In this document: piece after piece, positions 57,416 to 64,000 of the stretch | How positions within the stretch are numbered: position 1 is the first letter of the stretch | Layout of the letters: every line of letters begins with the position of its first letter | Assembly (NCBI RefSeq): GCF_000147335.1 | Contig: NC_014533.1 | Location: 248,001-312,000 of the forward strand | From: Gloeothece verrucosa PCC 7822 | GTDB taxonomy: Bacteria; Cyanobacteriota; Cyanobacteriia; Cyanobacteriales; Microcystaceae | Length of the DNA stretch: 64,000 nt | Direction: 5' to 3' | Program-made: the position numbers and the translations under genes | Notes under the pieces: model-generated | What the model was told of the DNA's origin: nothing | Databases searched by the model: none | The model's input: only the letters and a program-made list of their open reading frames with translations

Positions 57416-57985
57416 TTAATGAATATTAGAAGAACTAATAGGCGGCTGAAAAGTTGGTAAAAAAGCCCTTGGATTAGCCGCCTCTTTACCTTGAGGACGA
57501 ATTTCAAAATGTAAATGAGGTCCACTACTATTTCCTGTGTTACCCATTGCAGAAATTTGTTGTCCCTGTTGAACTGGCTGCCCAACGTTGACTAAAATAT
57601 GTTCATTGTGACCATATAAAGTTAAACTCCCATCTGGATGTTTTAGTGTCACTAAATTACCATAACCTTCTGTACTCCAGCCGGCAAATACCACCACTCC
57701 CGAAGCGGCAGCAAAAATAGGCGTTCCTATGGGCCCTGCAATATCAATTCCTGTATGAATTTTTCCCGATAAACGTTGACCAAAACCCGAGGTAACAATT
57801 CCATAAGTTGGCCAAATATAGCCAACTCCTAAGTTAGAAGGTTGAGATAAATAATTCTGCGACGGTTGATTTAATGATTTGACTTGAACTTCAGTTTCAC
57901 CCGACACAGGCATTGTATACTGACAGAAGAGTGTAAGTAGTATTCCTGCACTACTTAAGGTAAATTTATTAAAATAGGTAACCAT
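57416..57985 (-). CDS. M23 family metallopeptidase (LytM domain)
   Basis: 189 residues. A signal peptide (LSSAGILLTLFCQYTMPVSG region) precedes a LytM domain with HTGIDIAGP (zinc HxxxD), GYGNLVTLKHPDGSLTLYGH and GPHLHFEI (zinc HxH). It cleaves peptide cross-links in peptidoglycan in the periplasm, or activates amidases if degenerate; the zinc residues are all present here. Transcribed towards the PEP-CTERM array (convergent, 21 bp gap). Confidence 0.9.
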   Translation of the reverse strand: MVTYFNKFTLSSAGILLTLFCQYTMPVSGETEVQVKSLNQPSQNYLSQPSNLGVGYIWPTYGIVTSGFGQRLSGKIHTGIDIAGPIGTPIFAAASGVVVFAGWSTEGYGNLVTLKHPDGSLTLYGHNEHILVNVGQPVQQGQQISAMGNTGNSSGPHLHFEIRPQGKEAANPRAFLPTFQPPISSSNIH

Positions 57986-58081
57986 AATACAATAGATCTC
58001 AATAAAAAAATTAATCTTTAATAATTTCTTAAAAAATTAAAGCTTTGTGAACTACTGTACCGCATAAATTGCTTTTTTATC

Positions 58082-58171
58082 TAAGTACCTGGACATAAAT
58101 AAAGAAGCACTCCGCGCCACTCCGTGTACATGATGTTAAGAAATGTAAAAGCCTTCCCTGTTCCCTGTTCC
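58082..58171. repeat. Left half of a family A repeat overlapping an oxygenase gene
   Basis: TAAGTACCTGGACATAAATAAAG, tccgcgccactccgtgtac, ttaagaaatgtaaaagcc and a CCTGTTCCC pair match 39498-39590; the right half is missing. The portion from 58136 is read as the 3' end of the oxygenase gene on the minus strand. Confidence 0.75.
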
Positions 58172-58798
58172 CTTTTTAGAGAGTTTATTACTCTTTTTAG
58201 TTTTATTAGCTTTAATAGCTCTCGATTCAAGTTTAAACTCGGGAATTTCCCTTAATTGCTCATCATCTAAGTTGTATTGTTCGCAAACAAGACTTAAGCG
58301 AATACCAGGACTCATAACAGCGTTCACCGAATGGCTTAAATCCCCCTGAAAAAATAGTAGTGTGTTAGTTTGAGGGCGAATTTGCCCTACTTGGCGTTTA
58401 TTTGAACGTAACATTAATTCTCCTCCCACTAAATCGGAAGGAACTTTTACATAAAGAACACTCACAACCGCAGGCGGCGCTATAATTTCACAGTAGGAAC
58501 GTAAAGAACGATCAATGTGAAAATCTACTCTCGAACCTTGTTCGAGTAACAAAGGGTTAAGATAAAAAGCATTACATTCAGGTTGTAATACTCGGTCTAA
58601 ATACAGCTTGAAATAAGGAAAGCGCTGCTTAACTTCGTCTAAATGTGATCTTTGAAAAACCACAGAAAAGCCTTTTGTCCCGACAAAGTCACGATTGAGA
58701 TTATTAACGCTAAAGTAAGGACAAGCAAAAATTTGTCCCGACAACTCGGTGAGGTAGGTAGGTGAAAAAGCGTCAGCGTACTTATGATAATAAGACAA
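58136..58798 (-). CDS. 2OG-Fe(II) oxygenase (prolyl 4-hydroxylase-like) with repeat-derived tail
   Basis: 220 residues. The double-stranded beta-helix has VDFHIDRS (HxD metal ligands), GGELMLRSN, LLFFQGDLSHSVNAV (distal His) and GIRLSLVC (2OG-binding Arg). This matches prolyl-4-hydroxylase-like enzymes that modify proteins or small molecules. The last 11 or so residues (GTGNREGFYIS) are translated from a family A repeat, so the original stop was probably lost. It is the second Fe(II)/2OG-type gene near the PEP-CTERM array. No signal peptide. Confidence 0.8.
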   Translation of the reverse strand: MSYYHKYADAFSPTYLTELSGQIFACPYFSVNNLNRDFVGTKGFSVVFQRSHLDEVKQRFPYFKLYLDRVLQPECNAFYLNPLLLEQGSRVDFHIDRSLRSYCEIIAPPAVVSVLYVKVPSDLVGGELMLRSNKRQVGQIRPQTNTLLFFQGDLSHSVNAVMSPGIRLSLVCEQYNLDDEQLREIPEFKLESRAIKANKTKKSNKLSKKGTGNREGFYIS

Positions 58799-59039
58799 GG
58801 AAACAAATTTTACTAAGACTTGAGCCTTAATATTTTACCTGAAAACGTTGTTCTTATAGTTAAAAATACGCAGATAGTTAGCCAACTCCTTTAAATAAAT
58901 CCGTAAATTTACTCTAGAAAATTAGAGGATTAAGCAGATATTAAATAAATATAGCAGTTTTGCTGATGGCTGCTCCAAAAATTGGCTTAGAGATTCAAAA
59001 AAATTCGTTTCTATCCCAAAAGCTAAAATCTCTATAATC

Positions 59040-59726
59040 ATGGTGATACAAGGCTTACAGAAATTATCACCCTTGGAATCGGTAGCTCATCAGTCCCTAC
59101 AAGATTATTCTTTATTGTCAAAAAGGAAAACAATAGTCATGACCAGAGAACTACAGAGCAAAAATATAACCACACTCACAAAAAAATTACAAGCACGTTA
59201 CCATATTGGGCAGTCTCAAGTGTATAAAAGACAGAAGCACTTAAACATCACACCGATAAAAGAGAAAAATCAAGGAGCTTGGCTTACTACAGAACAACTA
59301 CAACAATTAGACCAACTTCATGAATATTTACTATCCGGCCAGCCCATCGACAATTATCAAATTCCGGTAGTGAGCATCATAGCTCAACCCGTAGTGGCAA
59401 GCGTTGAAGAGACTTTAGTGCAGGATGTGCCGCCACAACTCGAAGAAATTCCTACCCTTCTGGAGTCTTCGCCCCATCTGATTGAAACTGAACAAGTCAT
59501 GAAAAATGATCAAGTGCTAGACTCTATTCACAAAGCCGCACAATCTAAAGCCGCAGGAAATTTAATTTTGACGAATTTATTAGCGGCTGAATATCAAAAA
59601 CATCCAGAACTATTAGAACAACATTTATTAGAGGCCATCAGTAAGTCTCAAGAGGTAGCCGCCCCAAAGTCGATAAATCCAATGGCTTATGCAGAAGAAA
59701 TGCTCAGGCGATTACCCATTGGCTAG
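59040..59726 (+). CDS. Hypothetical protein with helix-turn-helix-like N-terminus
   Basis: 228 residues (an internal ATG at 59139, MTRELQSKN, is an alternative start). Residues about 40-75 (TLTKKLQARYHIGQSQVYKRQKHL region) resemble a DNA-binding helix-turn-helix that pairs a short arm with a recognition helix. An acidic Pro-rich linker and a helical C-terminus (LILTNLLAAEYQKHPELLEQ) follow. A regulatory role is possible but unproven. Its stop overlaps a possible small membrane ORF. Confidence 0.6.
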   Translation: MVIQGLQKLSPLESVAHQSLQDYSLLSKRKTIVMTRELQSKNITTLTKKLQARYHIGQSQVYKRQKHLNITPIKEKNQGAWLTTEQLQQLDQLHEYLLSGQPIDNYQIPVVSIIAQPVVASVEETLVQDVPPQLEEIPTLLESSPHLIETEQVMKNDQVLDSIHKAAQSKAAGNLILTNLLAAEYQKHPELLEQHLLEAISKSQEVAAPKSINPMAYAEEMLRRLPIG

Positions 59727-59836
59727 TGACTATCATCATCGCAGCTACCACCAGTTTGATTACCACCCAATTAAGCCAATTATACAACACGAGACTGGAA
59801 TTACCTTCAAAAGGGGTTACGGGCCCATCAAAATAA
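59726..59836 (+). CDS. Candidate 36-residue membrane peptide overlapping the upstream stop
   Basis: The upstream stop TAG and a GTG share one base (TAGTG, 59724-59728). The new frame encodes MTIIIAATTSLITTQ, LSQLYNTRLELP and KGVTGPSK, with one hydrophobic helix. Either a translationally coupled small protein or the frameshifted C-terminal membrane anchor of the upstream protein: the frame is open upstream as AITHWLVTIII. Confidence 0.35.
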   Translation: MTIIIAATTSLITTQLSQLYNTRLELPSKGVTGPSK

Positions 59837-60039
59837 ACGCTTTTTTATATACAGCGTTTATATGTATAATACAAGTAGAGGCGTTGCTTGCAAGTCTTTA
59901 AAATGCTAACAAGATTTATAAGCAGAATTATAGGGCAAATAATATGAAATTGCTGTAAAATTTTTATTAAGCGCCCTACCAAGCCACAAATTAGGTATAA
60001 TTAGCCTAAAATAAAATATGGTTTATTTTTAAATTGGTC
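59837..60039. other. Short AT-rich gap
   Basis: Contains acgcttttttatatacagcgt (an imperfect inverted repeat around acgct/agcgt, about 59837-59857). Otherwise nothing seen. Confidence 0.3.
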
Positions 60040-61023
60040 ATGACAGAAGTTATTTCAAAACCGCAAGCGGAAGAGACTTCATCAATAGAATATTCGGCAT
60101 TTGGGTATTTATGGGGATTGTTAAAGTTAGATGATGAAATCCCCAACCAAGGAGAACTGCATTTGGCTGATGGGACCGTTCTTTCTACATCATTGAGAAG
60201 TAATATCATAAGAGCTTCACAACAAGACCAAATTGAATCAGATAAACCGTACCTTTGGAAAATTTATTTTCGTACTGATAGTGAATGTAATTTATTTCAG
60301 CTTCAAGTCATAGAATGCAGAGTCTTAAAAAATGTAACGTCTTTAAGCGATGAAACTCCGTCTTCTGCCAGTGCCAGAATAGATCGATTTCGGATACGTG
60401 GACAAATACACAATATTTGGAGAAACCGTATAACCTTACGTTTAGAGCGCAATAATATACCACCTTACAGAGAAAACCATCCTCTATGGAGACCTTTCTT
60501 TATTACTGTCTTAGGATACTTAGAGCCGAGAGTCAACAAAGGAGATTACTGGCAAGTTATCGCCGCTCGGGAAGGGAAACAGCTTCACTTATTAGAAGCT
60601 TCTCCAATGTCTCAAATCATGGTGGAAGAACTTCATCAGAAAAAAACTCAAAAAAGAAAACAATCTCAAAATAAGTCAGGAACATCACTGATTATGCTCG
60701 ACGGAAAAATCCCAGAAATTAGCGTTAAATTTACCACTCGTCCCGATATTCCTGCCACTGGAAAAAAAGTAACCTTACAAATCACCGGAGAAAACGGAGT
60801 AGTCGTTAAAGCAGACCTCAACCGAAAAACTGTTCAAAAACAAGTGGAAAAAATGGACTCTTACTCATCATGGGTAGCCGCCCTCTCAGGAAAAATTGCC
60901 CAAGTTAATGCTGATGGAGTAATAGAACTTGATAAAGCAGGTTTAACTGTATTTGAGAAAAAATCTAAAGATAAGCCGCCTTCTGAAGATGAAGATGAAA
61001 CAGAACAAAATCCAGAAACTTAA
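60040..61023 (+). CDS. Hypothetical cyanobacterial protein
   Basis: About 327 residues from ATG 60040 (MTEVISKPQAEE). No signal or membrane segment. The N-terminal half is beta-rich (YLWGLLKLDDEIPNQGEL, FRIRGQIHNIWRNRITLRLE) in the manner of OB-fold-like or small nucleic-acid-binding domains. A basic linker (KKTQKRKQSQNK) is followed by a second beta-rich part and an acidic C-terminus (PPSEDEDETEQN). Not recognised. RNA or DNA binding is only a guess from composition. Confidence 0.6.
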   Translation: MTEVISKPQAEETSSIEYSAFGYLWGLLKLDDEIPNQGELHLADGTVLSTSLRSNIIRASQQDQIESDKPYLWKIYFRTDSECNLFQLQVIECRVLKNVTSLSDETPSSASARIDRFRIRGQIHNIWRNRITLRLERNNIPPYRENHPLWRPFFITVLGYLEPRVNKGDYWQVIAAREGKQLHLLEASPMSQIMVEELHQKKTQKRKQSQNKSGTSLIMLDGKIPEISVKFTTRPDIPATGKKVTLQITGENGVVVKADLNRKTVQKQVEKMDSYSSWVAALSGKIAQVNADGVIELDKAGLTVFEKKSKDKPPSEDEDETEQNPET

Positions 61024-61056
61024 ATACTTAACTATTTCTCGGTTTCCTGGTGACAG

Positions 61057-61743
61057 CTACTTACTGAGTGAAGTAGACAACATCACCCCGTCTTCCATAT
61101 GAACAATACGGTCAGCAATATCTAGAATACGATTATCATGAGTCACTAACAAAATTGTACATTTTTGCTCTTTAGCTAAAGTTTGCATCAAATTGACTAC
61201 ATCCCGTCCAGTTTTACTATCTAACGCCGCCGTCGGTTCATCAGCTAAAACTAATTTAGGATGAGTGACTAAAGCACGAGCAATAGCTACCCTTTGCTTT
61301 TGTCCCCCTGAAAGACTTTCGGGATAGTAGTCAATTCGGTTGCCTAAACCCACTTCTTGTAATATGAATTTCGCTCTTTCCTGTATTTCTTTATTACTTA
61401 AATGTTGATGAAGTTGAATAGACATTTCTACATTTTGCCGCGCCGTTAAAAAAGGTAATAAATTATGAGCTTGAAATATATAGCCAATCTGACGACGAAC
61501 TCTCACTAATTCTGTTTCTGTAGCGCCGTTAAGTTCTTTACCCAAATGTTTTAAACTCCCTTCTTGTACAGAGCGTAATCCTCCAATTAATGAAAGTAAA
61601 GTCGTTTTTCCTGAGCCAGAGGGGCCCGTTAAAATAACAATTTCACCAGCATATATATCCAAGTTTATATTAAATAAAACTTGTTTTTTCAAATTGCTTT
61701 TACCAAAATAATGATTGAGATTAGAAATTTCAATGGTTTTCAT
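61057..61743 (-). CDS. devA: DevA-family ABC transporter ATP-binding protein
   Basis: 228 residues. Walker A GPSGSGKTT (near residue 39), signature LSGGQKQRVAIARAL, Walker B LVLADEPTAALDSKTG and the switch His in VTHDNRI. The sequence matches the DevA type of the DevBCA exporters of cyanobacteria, which with DevB (adaptor) and DevC (permease) and TolC move glycolipids or other envelope compounds. The third gene of the operon; a family A half-repeat separates it from devC. Confidence 0.88.
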   Translation of the reverse strand: MKTIEISNLNHYFGKSNLKKQVLFNINLDIYAGEIVILTGPSGSGKTTLLSLIGGLRSVQEGSLKHLGKELNGATETELVRVRRQIGYIFQAHNLLPFLTARQNVEMSIQLHQHLSNKEIQERAKFILQEVGLGNRIDYYPESLSGGQKQRVAIARALVTHPKLVLADEPTAALDSKTGRDVVNLMQTLAKEQKCTILLVTHDNRILDIADRIVHMEDGVMLSTSLSK

Positions 61744-61746
61744 AAG

Positions 61747-61811
61747 TAAGTACCTGGAAATAAATAAAGTTTATTATGTTAAGAAATGTAAAAGCCTTCC
61801 CTGTTCCCTAT
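61747..61811. repeat. Family A half-repeat between devC and devA
   Basis: TAAGTACCTGGAAATAAATAAAG, ttaagaaatgtaaaagcc and CCTGTTCCC are present; the right half is missing. It fills almost the whole 70-bp gap between the devC stop (61814) and devA start (61743). Confidence 0.75.
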
Positions 61812-61813
61812 TA

Positions 61814-62995
61814 TTAAAAAATATCAGCCGGGTCAGCTTGTTTCAGTTTTCTAACGGCGGTTGCACCTGAAATGAGACACATTCCTAATGTTACAGTAAA
61901 CACAAACATAGCTCTATCAAACGTCATTTGTATAGGAAGTAAAGTAGATTGTTTAGCAAAATAATATTGAAACTCTGATATAATAAATCCAGGAATAAAT
62001 CCTAAAATCGCAATGATAAAAGCCTGCTGCACCACCATTAATAAAAGATATCGATGATGATAACCGATTGCTTTTAGGGTTGCATATTCCGAAAGATGCT
62101 CAGATACATTAGTATAAAGAATTTGATAAACAACAACCACACCCACAATAATACCTAAACTAACGCCTAAATTAAAGATAAACCCAATAGCTGTACTGGT
62201 TTGCCAGTAATTTTTTTCAAAATTGATAAATTCCTGCTTAGAAAAAATTTTTACATCATTCGGCAAATATTTTTTAAGCTTATTGATAAAAATTTCTCGG
62301 TCAACATTAGGGTTTAATTTAATTAAACCAATATCAATTAAACCTCGACTCCGATTATTAAAAATTCTTAAAAAATTCGTATAGCTAGTAATAAGATTTC
62401 CATCAGAACCAAAAGAAGTCCCTAATTCAAACAAGCCAACCACCTCTATTTTTCGATTCGAGCCGCGATTACTTAATTCAGTAGTAACGGTATGATTCTT
62501 TAAAAAATCTTGAGCCACAGTTCCAAACTCAGTGCGAGAATTTTTATCAAATAAAACCGTATCATCAAGTTGTAATTGATTAACCTTATCCTCCACACCC
62601 GGAAAATCAAAAACTTTATTTCTCAAGTCATAGCCAATCACAAAAATATTCCGCCAATAATTTTTCGTGTTCGGATTTTTCCACTGAGCAAAATCCAGAT
62701 AAATAGGACTCACAAAGTCCACCTCATCAAAGCCTAAAACTTGTAAAAGCCGTCGTTCTGGAAACTTTTCCATAGCAATTAAAGCCGTTGAACGAGGACT
62801 AATTAAAAAACAATCGCCCTGTAAACCCTCATGAAGACGAACAGCACTATTAAAAAGAGCATCTCGAATTCCTAGCTGCATAAATATAATCACCACAGCA
62901 AAAACCACACCAGCTAAAGCAACCACTAAGCGGATTTTTTGATACTTTAACTGTAACCAAGCGGCAGGAAGCCTAAAAAACGTAAATAACATCAT
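61814..62995 (-). CDS. devC: DevC-family ABC transporter permease
   Basis: 393 residues. One membrane helix near the N-terminus (VALAGVVFAVVIIFMQLGI), a large periplasmic part (about residues 45-270, MacB-like core) and three C-terminal helices (IGFIFNLGVSLGIIVGVVVV, MVVQQAFIIAILGFIPGF, and MFVFTVTLGMCLISG), the FtsX/MacB layout. It overlaps closely with devB (2 bp gap). The last residues DPADIF end directly before the repeat. Confidence 0.88.
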   Translation of the reverse strand: MMLFTFFRLPAAWLQLKYQKIRLVVALAGVVFAVVIIFMQLGIRDALFNSAVRLHEGLQGDCFLISPRSTALIAMEKFPERRLLQVLGFDEVDFVSPIYLDFAQWKNPNTKNYWRNIFVIGYDLRNKVFDFPGVEDKVNQLQLDDTVLFDKNSRTEFGTVAQDFLKNHTVTTELSNRGSNRKIEVVGLFELGTSFGSDGNLITSYTNFLRIFNNRSRGLIDIGLIKLNPNVDREIFINKLKKYLPNDVKIFSKQEFINFEKNYWQTSTAIGFIFNLGVSLGIIVGVVVVYQILYTNVSEHLSEYATLKAIGYHHRYLLLMVVQQAFIIAILGFIPGFIISEFQYYFAKQSTLLPIQMTFDRAMFVFTVTLGMCLISGATAVRKLKQADPADIF

Positions 62996-62997
62996 TT

Positions 62998-64000
62998 TTA
63001 AACCCCTTTTTTGACATCTGAAGCATTGATAATCACATTAACTTGTAAATTAGTTAAACCAGCAACCTTTTGGCTAGACTCAGGAGAAAGACGAATTTTT
63101 ACCTCAACCACTCTAGCATCAGCATCTTCAACCGGGTCAGTACCAAACACATTTTTTTTGCCAATTTGTAAACCAATCTCATCCACAACCCCATTTAAAA
63201 TACCCACCACACCATTACTTTTGATCGTGGCTTTTTGTCCGAGATGAACCCGATAAATATCAGTTTCATAAACCTCTGCTCTTACATACATTTGGCTCGT
63301 TTGCCCTAATTCGACAATGCCCTCATTACTCACTAATTCACCAGGCCAAATATGAATTTTTAAAATTTGTCCATCGCGAGAAGCCCGTACATAAGCTAAA
63401 TCTAAATCCGCTTTCGCTTTTTTAACATTAGCCTGAGCAGAAATTAATTCAGATTGAGCCACTTTAACATCCACAGGGCGCACTTCTTCGACAGCACTTA
63501 AAGTAGCTTGATTTTCTTTGATCTTCTTATTTAAAGTTAAAACAGTTCTTTGTAAATTCGCCTTAGCTTCCGTAATTTTTTCTTCCAAAGTAGTCGTAAT
63601 ACGTTCAAGATTAGCTTGAGCTTCAGTATAGGTTGCTAAAGCGGTATCCGCTTGCAGACAAAATCGATCTCGTTCTTGTTCAGACACAGCACCATCCTCA
63701 AACAGCATTTTATAGCGTTTACAGTCGGTATCAGCATTAATTAATTGTGCTTTAGTACGTTCGATAGTTGCCTCCTGGGCAGATTTTTCTCCCTTCAGTT
63801 GCGCTTCTAAACTCGCAATAGTCGCTTTTTGAATGGCAATTTGCCCTTGTAACTCAGCGCTCGAACCCTCAAAACGTGCATCTTGAGCCGCAATTTCTCC
63901 TTTTTTAGCACCCGCTTTAGTTTGAGCCAAACGAGATTGAGCAATTTCTACCTGGGCTTGAGCTTGAGTCAGAGCCGCTTGAAGACGAGCATAGTTATCT
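62998..64000 (-). CDS. devB: DevB-family HlyD-like adaptor, N-terminus outside window
   Basis: The frame runs past the annotated Met at 63930 to the window edge (DNYARLQAALTQAQAQVEIA), so the true start lies outside. A long coiled coil is followed by the barrel-sandwich and beta-barrel domains (VRASRDGQILKIHIWPGEL, MYVRAEVYETDIYRVHLG). HlyD/DevB adaptors link the inner-membrane ABC parts to TolC. Encoded first, upstream of devC and devA. Confidence 0.88.
   Translation of the reverse strand, partial: DNYARLQAALTQAQAQVEIAQSRLAQTKAGAKKGEIAAQDARFEGSSAELQGQIAIQKATIASLEAQLKGEKSAQEATIERTKAQLINADTDCKRYKMLFEDGAVSEQERDRFCLQADTALATYTEAQANLERITTTLEEKITEAKANLQRTVLTLNKKIKENQATLSAVEEVRPVDVKVAQSELISAQANVKKAKADLDLAYVRASRDGQILKIHIWPGELVSNEGIVELGQTSQMYVRAEVYETDIYRVHLGQKATIKSNGVVGILNGVVDEIGLQIGKKNVFGTDPVEDADARVVEVKIRLSPESSQKVAGLTNLQVNVIINASDVKKGV

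Overview
The window is AT-rich chromosomal DNA from a cyanobacterium, most likely a unicellular or colony-forming Chroococcales/Cyanothece-like organism. The evidence is the DevBCA-type exporter, an array of PEP-CTERM proteins, a cyanobacterial NB-ARC/WD40 protein, hybrid-kinase remnants with a cyanobacterial-style tail, and many short palindromic interspersed repeats. The genus is an inference from gene content. No tRNA, rRNA or CRISPR array was seen.

Region 1 (1-23.4 kb) is a cell-surface polysaccharide locus. A minus-strand operon at the left edge encodes a GT2 glycosyltransferase, a UDP-galactopyranose-mutase-like flavoprotein and a GalE-GT2 fusion that runs off the window. A plus-strand operon (7.3-13.1 kb) has three GT2 enzymes followed by a Wzm/Wzt-type ABC exporter. 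Then come a GtrA-like membrane protein, a methyltransferase-GT2 fusion, a polytopic membrane protein and two more methyltransferases. Large extracellular-type proteins are interleaved: two beta-helix paralogues (4.8 and 19.7 kb) and a GH-A-clan-like protein (21.6 kb) whose paralogue sits at 35.8 kb. Together they suggest synthesis, export and remodelling of an exopolysaccharide.

Region 2 (23.6-31.2 kb) is a graveyard of mobile DNA: a WD40 fragment, an ISL3-type insertion sequence with perfect 32-bp inverted repeats and a frameshifted transposase, a second decayed transposase with one internal stop, a frameshifted small gene between two 23-bp palindromes, the tail of a histidine kinase, and a broken response-regulator/PAS gene. 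Small secreted or membrane proteins follow.

Region 3 (31.8-41.2 kb) holds an NB-ARC/14-WD40 STAND protein with a duplicated P-loop, the second GH-like protein, a pentapeptide-repeat protein, a GNAT acetyltransferase and unassigned genes. Region 4 (41.9-49.4 kb) is a second glycan/peptide cluster: polysaccharide deacetylase, a GT2 pseudogene, a one-module NRPS (C-A-PCP-TE) whose thioesterase carries Cys at the nucleophile position, and a GT2 whose start overlaps the NRPS stop.

Region 5 (49.6-57.4 kb) is a tandem array of five intact and two decayed PEP-CTERM paralogues with duplicated leader regions. An aspartyl/asparaginyl-hydroxylase-like gene and an ISL3 remnant lie inside it; an M23 peptidase and a 2OG-Fe(II) oxygenase lie just beyond. 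Region 6 (59-64 kb) has two unassigned genes and a DevA-DevC-DevB ABC exporter, the last truncated by the window edge.

Two non-coding repeat families run through the window. Family A ends in TAAGTACCTGGACA and family B in TAGGAGTTACGCAC. One family A copy is inserted exactly in frame in a PEP-CTERM pseudogene, one supplies the C-terminal residues of an oxygenase, and one separates devC from devA.
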